Shown here piece by piece: positions 22,855 to 35,693 of a DNA stretch of 64,000 nt (its first letter is position 1; the number at the start of each line of letters is the position of its first letter). A program made the position numbers and the translations under genes. Location of the stretch: the NCBI RefSeq assembly GCF_033568475.1, contig NC_133122.1:140189402-140253401 (forward strand), read 5' to 3'. The DNA is from Henckelia pumila (lineage: Eukaryota > Streptophyta > Magnoliopsida > Lamiales > Gesneriaceae). The notes under the pieces are model-generated. The model had not been told where the DNA came from. It saw only the letters and a program-made list of their open reading frames with translations, and made no database searches.

Positions 22855-23480
22855 GATCCAGAGGGTAACTTATTGAACCATGTGAGTGCTCTTCCTGATA
22901 ATGTTGTTCGAAAAATTTTACAGTATGCAGCATCTGTGATATCATACAAATCCGCTTTCGCGTAGAATTTGTCAATATGGTCTTGGGGGTCACTCGTTCC
23001 ATCGAACTCAGGTAAGCTGGGGATTTTGACTCTCTTTGGTAATGCTTCAGATAATATGTCATCAGTGAAGAGGCTTCGACGTGACGGCAAAATTGCGGAC
23101 ATATTCTCTCCAGTTACATGTGTGCGAGATCCATCCTTCCGAGTTGGATTAGTGATCTTGTTTTCGCCAGAGGTGTCATGAACTGTGTGAACACTTGCTT
23201 CACCGTGTTTCTGAGTAGTATTTTTCTTGGTCCCCCCTTGATATTTATCATTCACTTTAGACTTATCTTTATTTGGGTCTTCGTTATTAGGGTCAAGAGA
23301 TGACGAGCCTTCAGTCTGAGCCTTTTTCTTGGTGCTTTTGCGCTTACGAGTTTCTAGGTACTGAGCAACTGCATCTTTTGCTGCGAGTGCTGCTGTGTTT
23401 TCCATTAGCGCAGTCAATTCTTCATGGGTGAGAGTAATACTCGGCGGTGCGTTTGCATTGTTATTATTTTCTTGAGACAT
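22855..23480 (-). pseudogene. Tat-type gag, N-terminal part (copy 1)
   Basis: It starts MSQENNNNANAPPSITLTHE at 23480, 66 bases inside the 5' LTR. It includes ENTAALAAKDAVAQYLETRK, a Lys/Ser-rich linker, and FDGTSDPQDHIDKFYAKADL up to TWFNKLPSGS, where the CACTA element interrupts. In copy 2 the same codons are followed without break by the sequence found here at 16959 and below. This part is open with no internal stop. Confidence 0.88.
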
Positions 23481-23521
23481 TTTTGAAGTAATATGTGCTC
23501 TCAATGACGTAAAGAACAGTT

Positions 23522-23539
23522 TCCCACAGACGGCGCCAA
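23522..23539 (-). promoter_or_regulatory. Primer binding site of Tat copy 1
   Basis: TGGCGCCGTCTGTGGGAA, minus strand, begins six bases inside the 5' LTR. It is identical to the site in copy 2 (52817-52834). TGGCGCC-starting sites are usual in Tat/Athila-type elements. I do not assign the tRNA. Confidence 0.8.
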
Positions 23540-23545
23540 GCTGAT

Positions 23546-23976
23546 GTAACCAAAAATAACTTGTATATGACACGTTGCTTCCGCAAAGTTCGGAGTATCA
23601 ACGGATCCTTGTATGTTCCTGGTGGAGATTTTCAGTGGGTTGTTTGAACGTCACAAAACAAAGTCAGAGGAGCCGGGAGGGTTCCCGGCGAAGGCACTCC
23701 GACGCTTAAGTCAGTGATTACTCAAGGAATAATAATCGAGAGTAGAGCGATATAGTGCTTAAGAAAGTGTGTACCTTAATAATGAGGTGACTTGAGCTAT
23801 TTATAGATGTTCGGAGAGTTTCACGGGCTTGAGCCTCTTATGGACTTTTGTAGAATTCAGGGTCTGCTTGAATTAAATATATATAATATTTAAATAAGCT
23901 TGGGTCTAAAAAATATTTGGAGTGGACCTTCATGAATGGGCTTAGGCCCAGCTGAATTTTTAGGTGTAACCTATCA
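23546..23976 (-). repeat. 5' LTR of Tat copy 1
   Basis: 431 bp, in element orientation TGATAGGTTACACC…TTTGGTTACA. It aligns with 52387-52810 (424 bp) through the shared GGGCC-AAGCCCA, CATGAAGGTCCACTCC and GAACCCTCCCGGC segments. Its outer edge abuts the interrupted 3' LTR of element 4. Confidence 0.85.
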
Positions 23977-25746
23977 TCTATCATTTATAACTGCATATTC
24001 TAAAACATAGAAATCTCTAGGTTGATGCATAAATGCAATGCATGTTTCAAGGAATAGGCTATCAAATCTGATACCAATAAATCTTAGTTCTTGGGATCCC
24101 GGGAAATAAAATCTTTAACCGACCACCAACTTACTCAATCGAGGTGGCGTTAAATATCTCAATTCCCCTGACTTTGGTGCAATTATAGTGAGTCTTCTAG
24201 CTCTGGAAGTAAATCTACATTCCTTGTCACTCAACTACAGCCCTCCAAACGCCATATGCACTTTAGGCCATTCTGTCCTCTGTGCTATTCAAGGTAGGGT
24301 TCAAGATAAATGCAACATAATCTGTATGCATTAAATAAGCTAACACATCTTGAACACACCATTCAACATCATGCAAGGCAATAATAAGAAATACATCACA
24401 TAAACACACTTAGACAAATAAGTATGTGATTTTAGAAAAACTCGAAAACCACCACGTTCTTGAGTTATTCTACCTGGCGAGGATAATGTCGAATCATACT
24501 TTTCAATAGTAGTGTTGACATATTCAAGCTTGCTAGCTTCAAATCAGATGGCATATCTAAACTTCTATTCATTCCACGCTTGTTCATCGACGTTGATAGG
24601 TGATCAAATTCTTGATTCAACTTTAATTGTTCAAACGTCTTGAACTCGTCGATTCAACTTCTATAACTTCAATTCCCAACTGAAATGAAGTGTACCATAT
24701 GCTTAATATTATTCTCAAATCTGATATTGAGTGTTAAGTTCAATCTATAGCTGATATCGGATTAAATTGCAAACCGTCGGTGTAACGGTTCGAAATCGGT
24801 AATTCCGAAAGCGCAAACATCAATAAGTCAACCATATAAACCACTAATCATCACCATTTCCATCACACATACACGTACATAGCATCTTATAATTTTCATC
24901 TTTTCTCACAATTATTTCAAAATTCGAAAACATGTCCAAACAACGATCTTTTCTCAATCCGTCTTAGATATGCTATCGTCGTATATGCTAGAACATATTT
25001 ATACAATCAAATCTTAATTCTAACAACAACTTAAAATTCAAACATGGTAGAAATTCATAAAACTTACGTCAAAACGAAGCACTCGGAGCTGTGATCGCAA
25101 ATATATGATCAATCGAAAATTCTACCGGGCGAATCAATTTATATCAAATTGAAAGTGCAAGAATCGGCCATGGGAGTTATGAATCTGATTTCTCACCTTT
25201 AACATCTGATAAGGAAGTGATATACACGTGTATACCATTCTAGACATATATAAATCCCACTAGCTTGACCAAATTGCACTTTGGCCCCTGAACTTTGGCA
25301 TAATTGCAAATTAGTTCCCGGACAAGCGATTTAATTCAATTTCAATTCTAAATAATTTAATAATATTAAAATTTAAGTCTAAACTCTAAATATTCTCAAA
25401 TTAAATATTCTTGGATTAAAATTAAATCATTTCAGACCTTATCGCATTTTAGTCCTTGAACTACTCAATATTTGCAAATGGGTCCTTGCTCGGATTTCAT
25501 CCTCAACTTAAATCCTTGATATTTATAATCTTGGAATTTACATCTTAAATTCCATAAATATCAATTCTTTGAATTTAATAATTTCGAATATTAAAATCTT
25601 AAAATCCGAAAAATCCTCAAATTAAATATTTTTGACCCAAAATTGAAATCTCTAATTTTCATAAATTCTTAAATTAATATTTTCTCTTATTCGGAATTTA
25701 AATCTTAAATCCCGTCATTAATAACTTAATTTTTTTCGGCCTTATA
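23977..25746 (-). repeat. 3' LTR of element 4 (truncated)
   Basis: It aligns with 30497-32176. It retains about 90 bases (about 24513-24602) that are missing from the 5' LTR near 31030. About 820 bp corresponding to 29583-30496 should lie beyond Tat copy 1, left of the window. No gene is seen. Confidence 0.88.
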
Positions 25747-26925
25747 ATTCCTCCCCTCTAAGGAATGATTTCGTCCTCGAAATCGCATTCGATATTATTG
25801 CTGATTCTCGTAAGCTGTATAGCTAACTGAAGTAATACTTCAATTCTATGAGCTTTAGATATTTTTTCTGATATCTTCTCTTCTATATAATCTTATTCTT
25901 CTTTCGGATCGCTTCTGCAATCATATTTATTCTCATTAACATATAATCACTGAGTCAACTTATATCAAAGTTGCTCTTTCTCACGATCTAACTCTGCATC
26001 GGTTAGTCTACTTTTCTTAAAATCTTATCGGTTTCTGCTTTATCTGAATTGAATGCGCATACATATTCTAGTTGCTATTCTTCAGTCAATGCATATGGAT
26101 AACAATTCATCTATCTGACAATTCGAGATTGAGTATTAATCAATAAGATAGAACAAATACTCACAGGAATCAATTATTATTTCACTTCTGAAATCTCTTT
26201 CTGAACCTAATGATGCTCGGGAAAGAACTTCTTTTCTGATCATTCTTTCAGGCTTCAAAATCTATATCTATTGCTCATTTGCTAACTCTGTTTATACTGC
26301 TCTGTTCTTATTCTGTTCAAATCAATCTCATTCTCTATCTTTTCTTAACTCATATCTGGTCTGATAGCTGATACTTCTGCAATATCATTTCAATCTAAAG
26401 ATAATTCTGCTTTTCTTATCATCTAAAAATCAAAATATTGTCTCTATATCTATTAGATAGCTGTCACGGGAATTATAGTAATCAAGTGGCAAATAATCAA
26501 TCAACTAGTACCGAATCTAGTACTATAGTTCTGAGCATATCCTCGGAAATCTGGATAATCACATCTGATAGTCCACTAATCGGAGGATGGTATAATGAAA
26601 TATCATATAACCAAACACTCGGAACATCTGACAATAAGTGCCACAATCTAGAAAACAAATCTAAAGTCTCTATCTCGACAATAGATTTCAATAATTCCTG
26701 TAATCTGATCATCTTGCTAATTTTGTAACAGGTATCTCTTTATGTCTGCATCATGCCTAATACAACATATTCTTGAATATGTCGCAATCTACGACAATCT
26801 AAATCGCAAAATCATGACGATTTGAGTAGAGTCGAACTAAAATCTTTCGCAAAGTTGATCTTTTTTCATCTCTTATGTAACTAATCTGTTACAGAAACCA
26901 CTTGGGTTCTTGTTTTCTGCTTATT

Positions 26926-27168
26926 TTACTGGAATTTTAGTATTGGTAATGTCAATTCTGTCGTATCTGCTTTCATTTCTTTCACCAATACTGATTTCCA
27001 AGTAATGACTACATCTAAGTCATACATGTTTAGACAACTGAATGGATAAAAAAATCTGTTGTCATATGACTCTTTCAGAATTTGATATTTCATATCTAAA
27101 ATATCTGGCATCCTCAAGCGATTATTCACCGCAAAATTCATCTGTTCTAATCTGGTGTCTTGTCTCAT
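26926..27168 (-). pseudogene. Integrase zinc-domain remnant (element 4)
   Basis: The codons align by eye with the integrase N-terminal region of elements 1 and 2: MKYQILKESYDNRFFYPFSC matches the [17 protein letters not shown] region, and WKSVLVKEMKAD the WWKRMKSDV region. The zinc-binding His residues are lost. No open frame long enough for a working enzyme remains around it. Confidence 0.55.
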
Positions 27169-28607
27169 ATCTTAATCTGGCGTTCTCAATCAAATTTTCA
27201 TTGCTTGATCTAATATCAATGTTGTTGTAATCTTTCCAAACTAGCATAGCTTAGCTTGGATTGTAACAATTCTAATTGTTTGAGTATATGTCTAGAAATT
27301 CAAGTACAAAAAATACAAAAATTATAGATCTGTACTCAATCGATCAAGCAGTCATCTAATTTCCTCTTTCCATTTCCCAAGTCAATGGTAAATCATGCAA
27401 TCAACCCATAAATCTTGTGGATACTTTGAATCTGAATTTCTATCAGTTACGAGCCAAAAACTTCAAAATATACTGAATATACACATCAAATAATCAATGA
27501 CTCTCAAATTCGAATCAAAGGAACTCGCTCAAGGAAATGTCAGTCAAAATCAAATATTCTGAATGACAGCGAGTGAATCAAAGTAGACTCTAGCAAAAGA
27601 ATAAGAGTCAATCAAAATCGATCGAGATCAAATAACACAACCTCAGAATCGATATCAAGTAATTCAAAAATCATGATTTCTATGATGTAATAGCTTCAGT
27701 AACATTGAAGAGAAAGCTCGACTGTAACTGATTTTTCTTATTCTCTATTGACATGAGTTTAGCTATTAATTCCATTTTGACAATAGTCGAATATTATCTT
27801 TTCGACTTAACTTGTTGTCATAGAATTAATAATCACTTCGGTACTAGAATAATTCTTTGCTAATCAATATTCTGCTGTTTTTGGAGTTCTTCAGTTCAAG
27901 TAATGCTTTTCTGTACGAGTTGTCATAAGATTTTCGTACTAGACACCACTCTATATAGAACTGCATTCATATCGTAGAAAGGTCGGAATATGTCATTGAA
28001 CTATTTCTGTACATTCTAACCACTGACATATCTGTCAATTCTAGGTTAATTCTATACTAGTTCAGTATATCGACTAGAATTCTTCCGAAATTCTTCCACT
28101 TTAATATTTATATAACCAGTACTGAAATAACAAAAATCTAATTTCTGAAACTCACATCTTAACTATTGCTTAATCAGTGCACGGATTCAATCAGCTGTGG
28201 TACTCAGTTATTGCATTAATATCTATAATGCATGCTAGCTTAATACCCAAGTCGTATATTATCACATTCAATATTATTTCCTCAAATCTGTATTTTATCT
28301 GTTCTGTCTCATCTGCCAAATATTTTCCATCTACTCAAAGGCAAAGACTCAGCACATACAATTAATCAAGGCCCAAAAGATAAAGATTGTAGCATAATAA
28401 ATCATTGATCTATTACTATATGTTATGCAATCAAGATATAAGCAGATTCAGTCAATTACGCAATTACCTGCAATCTCATTATCTGGTGCAACTTGAGCCT
28501 CATTTTCTGTATTGGCTTATTTCCTATGAAATTATCTGCTATTCAAATGTTCTATTGATCTGTTTCAGCTAGGGAAGCTATGCTTAGATTTCTTCATCTG
28601 CTGGAGT

Positions 28608-28865
28608 TTAGGCTGAATCGATCTTTGCTGCTATTATTACTATATCTTCCTTCATAGCTATACTGCTATGAAAGTTGTAGTGGAGGTGATGATCATAGTT
28701 TTTCGCAATTACAGAGGTGTGAATAAAATTATACTCTACTTTATAACCGGTTTGAGTTTCTTTCTTTATTCTATATCTGGCTTCAATCAAGTCATTCAAG
28801 TGGCTATGCTTCTGTTTGGAAAATTCTGCTTTTCTATCTTTTCTAATACATACAGAAAGAAACAA
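28608..28865 (-). pseudogene. Gag remnant (element 4)
   Basis: MFLSVCIRKDRKAEFSKQKH resembles the FFPVSYRKDKGAEFANLRQG core of the other gags. The rest is out of frame or changed. Its position, some 0.7-1 kb inside the PBS, is where gag is expected. The 25747-29568 body otherwise holds no feature I can support. Confidence 0.5.
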
Positions 28866-29568
28866 TTCTGTTTACTTATCTGCCAAACCATTTCAGTACG
28901 TCTGCTCTTCAACAAGCTCTTTTGTATACTTCACCAACTTCTTACTAAGCCATGGAGTTGCTATAAGGCTGGTTCTATGTTCATCTGAATATGCTTCACT
29001 TGAACAAATGATCTAGCTTTTCAACTCAACCTCTTTCTAGACATAGCATATTTTGTATCTTTTTGAGTTGGTGAATAATAGCTCTGGAGTTGTTCAACTA
29101 ACATACTCCTCAGGGCAATCATCATATCGATCGGCTCAAAACCTTACCTCAACACCTTTTTTTTTTCTGTCTGAGGTTCTGTTCCGTCTGAGGTTCTCAT
29201 GCTATCTGCACAATCTGTCTTATTCGATAACAGAAGCAATATATATTGCAGAGATTATAAAATATAATTTCAGTATAACATACATATAATCTCATACTTC
29301 TGAATAAAACACATACTTGCAAATTCTCATGTTGTTCAAATAACACATGCTTGCAACGAATTCACTTATTCTGATGAATTCAATAAATCAAGCATACATA
29401 TCAGCATATAAGCATGTAATTCTCATCTCAATAAAGCAAGCAGTGTTCAATCAATATATCATGTTCGCATACAATTTCTCAATTCAAGTAAAGCATAATC
29501 ATGCAATACTATAAATGCATGCGACTCAATCTATCCTGCTCAACTTCTATCTTAATCCAAGACTTTAT

Positions 29569-29580
29569 GCTCTGATACCA
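29569..29580 (-). promoter_or_regulatory. Primer binding site of element 4 (initiator tRNA-Met type)
   Basis: TGGTATCAGAGC on the minus strand, a full match to the usual 12-base site, two bases from the LTR end …CCATAACA. Confidence 0.88.
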
Positions 29581-29582
29581 CC

Positions 29583-32176
29583 TGTTATGGGGACCTCGGG
29601 TGCTAATCTCATCTTAAGGGGCAATTAATGAATAAGCATCATTAATTAGACAATAATAATTCAATCTGAATAACATTAACCAGAACATTTGGCGACGCAA
29701 AATCACGTCGCAAAAAGAACCATTTTTTTTTTCAGAAACCCATGCGTGCCCGCGCCCCTCTTCAGGCACGTCTGCGCATGGGTTTCGGACAGAATCTGGA
29801 AAAATGATAAACATAACAGTTGTAGATATTTGTCTTAGCTTTTCAATGCCGCCAACCGCACCCTAACCGGAATTTTCAGTAAAACGTTATACTCATTCTA
29901 CCAAGACGGGTCGGTGCAAAAATTTACAAAAATTACCAAAGGCTACAACATAGATCAAAGTTGCTAGGGCTATTTCAAATCTGAAAAATTGCATACATAA
30001 TCTCAACATGTCCCAAGCATAAATACATGCAGATCTAGACATAACAATAATCGCATATATGTTTCTAAGGTGCAATACAATAAACTAAATTCTAAGTTTT
30101 CAAAGCTCAAACTAAACCAACACCTTCTAACATGCATTTGACAGCAATTTATTCTTAGCCCGAAGTCACCACATGCTAATCTTTCTCAATCTCGAGCTAT
30201 CCAAGCCACATCTGACTCGCTCATGCCCCAAACCTGATGCAATGCACACATACAAACAAAGCAACAGCCGTATAACTCCGGTGAGAATAAATCTCAGTAT
30301 GAAAGACATGCATATACACCATATAAGCATATTGAATCTATATGCTATAAGAATTCTAAATCATCAAAACATGTAACAACATGTAATCATAGAAATATAC
30401 TTCATTCTTAAATCCTTAAAGCATAGCTATTCATCTAAAGCAATAACATATCAAGTATATCAATACATTCATATCTAGAATGATATATCACAACATTCTA
30501 GCATTTATAACTGCATATTCTAAATCATAGAAATCTCTAGGTTAATGCATAAATGCAATGCATGTTTCAAGGAATATGCTATCAAATCTGATACCAATAA
30601 ATCTTAGTTCTTGGGATCCCGGGGAAATAAAATCTTTAACCGACCACCAAATTACCCAATCGAGGTGGCGTTAAATATCTCAATTTCCCTGACTTTGGTG
30701 CAACTATAGTGAGTCTTCTAGCTCTGGAAGTAAATCTATATTCCGTGTCACTCAACTACAGCCCTCCAAACGTCATATGCACTTTAGGCCATTCTTCCCT
30801 CTGTGCTATTCAAGGTAGGGTTCAAGATGAATGCAACATAATCTGTATGCATTAAATAAGCTAACACATCTTGAACACACCATTCAACATCATGCAAGGC
30901 AATAATAAGAAATACATCACATAAACACACTTAGACAAATAAGTATGTGATTTTAGGAAAACACGAAAACCACCACGTTCTCGAGTTGTTCTACCTGGCG
31001 AGGATAATGTCGTATCATACCTTTCAATAGGTGATCAAATTCTTGATTCAACTTTAATTGTTCAAATGGCTCGAACTCGTCGATTCAAATTCGATAACTT
31101 CAATTTCCAACTGAAATGAAGTGTACCATATGCTTAATATTATTTTCAAATCTGATATTGAGTGCTAAGTTTAATCTATAGCTGATATCGGATTAAATTG
31201 CAAACCGGCGGCGTAACGGTTCGAAATTGGTAATTCCGAAAGCGAAAATATCAATAAGTAAACCATATAAACCACTAATCATCACCATTTCCACCACACA
31301 TACACGTACATAACATCTTATAATTTTCAGATTTCTCACAATTATTTCAAAATTTGAAAACATGTCCAAACGACGATCTTTTCTCAATCCGTCTTAGATA
31401 TGCTATCGTCATATATGCTAGAACACATTTATACAATCAAATCTTAATTCTAACAACGACTTAAAATTCAAACATGGTAGAAATTCATAAAACTTACGTT
31501 AAAACGAAGCACTCGGAGCTGTGATCGCAAATATATGATCAATCGGAAATTCTACCGAGCGGATCAATTTATATCAAATTGAAAGTGCAAGAATCGGCCA
31601 TGGGAGTTATGAATCTGATTTCTCACCTTTAACATCTAATAAGGAAGTGATATACACGTGTATACCATTCTAGACATATATAAATCCCACTATCTTGACC
31701 AAATTGCACTTTGGCCCTTGAACTTTGGCATAATTGCAAATTAGTCCCCGGGCAAGCGATTTAATTCAATTTCAATCCTAAATAATTTAAGAATATTAGA
31801 ATTTAACTCTAAACTCTAAATATTCTCAAATTAAATATTCTTGGATTAAAATTAAATCATTTCAGACCTTATCGCATTTTAGTCCTTGAACTACTCAATA
31901 TTTGCAAATGGATCCTTGCTCGGATTTCATCCTCAACTTAAATACTTGATATTTATAATCTTGGAATTTACATCTTAAATTCCATAAATATCAATTCTTT
32001 GAATTTAAAAATTTCGGATATTAAAATCTTAAAATCCGAAAAATCCTCAAATTAAATATTTTTGACCCGAAATTGAAACCTCTAATTTCCATAAATTCTT
32101 AAATTCATATTTTCTCTTATTCGGAAATTAAATCTTAAATCCCGTCATTAATAACTTAATATTTTCGGGCCTTACA
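29583..32176 (-). repeat. 5' LTR of element 4
   Basis: 2594 bp, with ends TGTTATGG…CCTTACA on the plus strand. The section 30497-32176 pairs with the 3' LTR, with scattered substitutions and a deletion of about 90 bases near 31030. A hairpin lies at 29736-29785. Confidence 0.88.
29736..29785. repeat. GC-rich hairpin in the LTR of element 4
   Basis: AAACCCATGCG at 29736 is the exact inverse of CGCATGGGTTT ending at 29785, and the loop contains GTGCC/GGCAC. It lies 153 bp from the PBS-proximal LTR end, next to a T run at 29723-29732. This is the same place as the palindrome blocks of elements 1-3, though its sequence is unrelated. Confidence 0.85.
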
Positions 32177-32744
32177 GTTTCAACCTTGGCTTATAGGATT
32201 GGGCCCTTAGGGCACCAGAAGTTTTGTAAAGGAGCAGGACGCTAGTCGATGGACCGAACACACGTGCATGCACGACCAGGCGGCTCGGCTTGGGTGCAGT
32301 GGGGTGGGGTGGTGTCTTATGACTCCAATTATTCATTTTGGAAAAAAATTAATTAAAATAATATCTTGCACCTTGTTTATTATCTGCACCTCTAAGTGCT
32401 GCATCACTTCGGATCAGTGTGTCTGCTCGTGATGAGTTGCATTCATTCATACGAGGTATGTCCGTTCATGCAAGGTTGTGACTAAATAGTGCTTCCCGGT
32501 CTGCAGTCAAACACACAATTTTGCATGAAATCCAGTGCCTCTGTTTTCCTCACTTAAAGTTTCTATCCATATTTTTGTTCGCTGCTTTCAAGAGATTTTT
32601 GTGCTGCTATCTCTTGTGTTATCGTTGTATCTTAGAGACTATTGCCGCTACTGATAAAGCACTTTGTACGGGGAAATTTTGTCTTTTAGATAGAAAGATC
32701 ATCTAGTCTCGACTTACTTCTTGTTGATGTGTTGCTGTGTTCTA
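32177..32744. other. Intergenic stretch, nothing recognised
   Basis: There is a GC-richer patch at about 32200-32320 outside the element 4 LTR and then AT-rich sequence leading into the copia relic. The latter part could be LTR or untranslated leader of that relic, but no paired LTR was found. Confidence 0.3.
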
Positions 32745-33545
32745 GAATCCGAGATACACTCATCACAGAAAACAAATCTTCGATCAAGTCACAATCGAAT
32801 GCTATAAGTGTAACAAACTCGGTCATTATCAATATGAATTTTCGTTCTCAGACAAGGAGGCAAATTATGCTGAATTAGATGATCAAGAGGAGCTCTTGTT
32901 GATGTCATATGTAGAGATGAACAATGACAAAAAGGAAAAGGTCTGGTTCTTAGACTCAGGATGTTTGAATCACATGTGCGGAGATTAATCAGAATTTTGT
33001 GAGATGGACGATACCTTCAGACATGTGGTGAAACTTGGAACAACACTCAAATGAATGTACTCGAAAAAGGAAGTGTGAAGTTGAAGGTGTGTGGAGTGAC
33101 TCATGTAGTCACTGAAGTATATTTTAAACCTGAACTCAAGAATAATCTCTTGATCAGTATAGGTCAACAGCCAACTACAGGAACGAGGCTTGGCCATACT
33201 AATTCAATCAAGGAGTGTCACATATATCATCCTAAAAAAATCTTGATTATTGAGACAAACATGACAACAAACAGAATGTTCGTATTATGTGATCAAGAAC
33301 AGAAGGATTCATGCTTCAACACCACTACACAAGACACAACTTATCTATGACATTGTAGATATGCTCATCTCAGTCACAAGGGACTAAAGATATTGCAGTC
33401 AAAAGGGATGGTTGTTGGACTCTCCAGATTATCAAATAATTCGGTTGTGTGTACCGATTACATGAAGGGCAAGCAACATCGTGTTCCAATTCCCAAGTAA
33501 AGTAAGTGGATAGCAACTCAAAAATTACAATTGACATCAGAATCA
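32745..33545 (+). pseudogene. Ty1/copia gag-protease relic
   Basis: The frame pieces show a decayed zinc knuckle CYKCNKLGHYQYEF (final Cys changed to Phe), the copia protease region VWFLDSGCLNHMCGD, then the usual downstream region FRHVVKLGNN, GVTHVVTEVYFKPELKNNLL and a broken GAG-pre-integrase stretch up to about 33500. Several stops and frame changes are present. The order and motifs are those of Ty1/copia polyproteins. No RT or LTR was found with it. Confidence 0.8.
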
Positions 33546-34205
33546 ATGTCATAAGTTTGATTCTCATTGATTGCAAGACGCGCAATTATTGGGAGAGATA
33601 TTTTTGAGGTGCAATAATTGTCCCTATTTCATATAGCGATCGAATCATGACACTTGTACTACTGTGCGGTTTAAATCCTACAATTATTGGTAGTATAGAT
33701 TTGAAGTTCCGGATTCGTAACTCTTACTGTGATTTCTATTGTCATATATATGTGCGTGTGTATAACTTTATATTGGTAGATTTTTGCATGCAACTCGTTC
33801 ACAGTGAAATATATTGAGGCTTAAATATTTTTTGAAGTTAATATTTGATGTTTTATTTTAAATTGTATTTTGTTAAAAAATAAATAAAATTGTGGGAAAT
33901 GGATAAATTTTGGGGGAAAAAATTTGTACGCCACTAGGTTCTTTCTTAATATATAATAATATAGACATATATTTATTCTATATTGCAGGATAAAATCTCG
34001 ATTCAATCGTAAATATTTATTCGTATCTTAATTTGATTCTAGCCTTCTCGATTTAATGTTAAGAGATTCAAAAATTGAATGAGTTTAGTCAAGTGCAAAT
34101 CACGTCCCAAGAAAACCTATAAAATAAAAAATCGATAATGTAATAAGATTTTACTTTTATATTATGATATTTTTGAAAATAAAATATTTATATTAGTTTT
34201 TTTAT
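33546..34205. other. AT-rich intergenic stretch, nothing recognised
   Basis: No coding signal or paired repeat was seen between the copia relic and the foldback element. Confidence 0.4.
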
Positions 34206-35693
34206 TAAGTTATTTGCACCAAACACCCCTGTGAAATATTAAAAATGCACACTTCTCCCCTGTGAAATTTTAATAGGCATCTTCAACCCTAACCTTTTAA
34301 AAAAATAGCACACTCGCCCCTTCAGATGAGTGATTGTTGCGCACGCGCCCCTTATGCGACTGGACAAATATTTTGATATTTTTTTTGCACCAAATACCCA
34401 TGTGAAATATTAAAAATGCATATTTGACCCCTGTGAAAATAATTTTTAAATCTATTCAACCCATAATACACAATTTTTATAAAAATCTAATTATAAAATA
34501 TTTAGCAAACACTTTTTGTTTTATTAATTTTATTTTTAATTTTAAATTTATTATGATTATATAATTATTTTCTAAAAAATATATTTATTTTATCTTGTTA
34601 TCAATATTTTATTAAACTTTCTTCTTGTTTTCAACTTTTCCATTAAACATCCATTCATAAAAAAATATTTAAATAATTTCAAGTACCAAAATATTGAACT
34701 AAACCGATAAGTTTAAACATATTGCTTTTTCGATTTAGGACTATATATTATTAAACAAAAATTTAAATTTTTCGAGAATATGCATTGCACAATTTGTAAT
34801 AAATAATAAAAAAATAACATTCTAATATAATTCTAAATCGAAAAAGTAACATTCGTGAACTTATCATTTGGTTCAATATTTTGGTATTTTTAGATATTTA
34901 AATCCTTATTTATGAATCATGTTTAATGGAAAAGTTCAAAACACGAAGTGATTTGATAAAATAATGATAACGAGATAAAGTAATAATTTTTTTAGAAATA
35001 AATTTATTATAAATTTAAATTAAAAATTAAAATAAATAAAATTAAAAATGTTTGAAAAATATTTTATAATTAGTTCTTAATAAATATTGTGTATTATTAT
35101 TTAATTCAAATTCTGCAATGCATTTTTAAAAAAATTAGATTTTGGTTCAAAAATCTATAATCCCAAATTGAAAAGTAATATGCATGAAATTATGATTTTG
35201 ATTTAATATGCATGTACTTTTAGGTATTAAATCTCGTTTATGAATGCATTTTTAATTGAAAAGTTGGAAACAAGAAGAAAATTTAATAAAATAATGATAA
35301 CAAGATAAAATAATAATATTTTTTAGAAAATAATTATACAATCATAATAAATTTAAAATTAAAAATAAAATTAATAAATCGAAAAGTGTTTGCTAAATAT
35401 TATATAATTAGATTTTAATAAAAAAATGTGTATTATAGGTTGAATAGATTTAAAAATTATTTTCACAGAGGTCAAATATGCATTTTTAATATTTTACAGG
35501 GGTATTTGGTGCAAAAAAAATATCAAAATCTTTGCCCAATCGCATGAGGGGCGCGTGCGCAACAATCACTCATCTGAAGGGGCGAGTGTGCTAATTTTTT
35601 AAAAGGCCAGGGTTGAAGATGCCTATTAAAATTTCACAGGGGAGAAGTGTGCATTTTCAATATTTCACAGGGGTGTTTGGTGCAAATAACTCT
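34206..35693. mobile_element. Long-inverted-repeat (foldback or MULE-like) non-autonomous element
   Basis: The outer ends GTTATTTGCACCAAACACC and GGTGTTTGGTGCAAATAAC are exact inverses. Inverted homology continues inward for about 475 bp on each side (to about 34680 and from about 35220), including the GCGCGTGCGCAACAATCACT segment. The inner region 34860-35110 is a diverged direct copy of 35250-35460, so a third arm lies in the middle. Both outer edges adjoin TTTTTTTAT (34197-34205 and 35694-35702), a possible 9-bp target duplication, but T runs make this weak. No coding capacity is seen. Confidence 0.8.

Larger units (their letters stand above)
15051..23976 (-). mobile_element. Tat copy 1: Tat-like Ty3/gypsy retrotransposon, truncated by element 1 and split by a CACTA element
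   Basis: On the minus strand it has a 5' LTR (23976-23546), PBS (23539-23522), gag (23480 down to 22855, resuming 16959 to 16275), protease and the first part of RT, ending at 15051 where element 1 begins. It matches Tat copy 2 on the other side of the gene island, in opposite orientation, over gag, protease and early RT. The Tat label rests on the gag type, the PBS and the extra RNase H-like domain visible in copy 2. The 3' half should lie left of the window. Confidence 0.88.
23977..32176 (-). mobile_element. Element 4: old, decayed Ty3/gypsy retrotransposon
   Basis: 5' LTR 29583-32176, PBS 29569-29580, decayed body 25747-29568 and a 3' LTR (23977-25746) truncated on the left by Tat copy 1. 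The PBS, the purine tract (AGAGGGGAGGAA, minus strand, at 25747) and the LTR layout are those of elements 1-3, so it is the same broad type. The body is only about 3.8 kb and has no long open frame, so it has lost sequence and gained many changes. Being the host of all other insertions in this block, it is the oldest layer. Confidence 0.82.
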
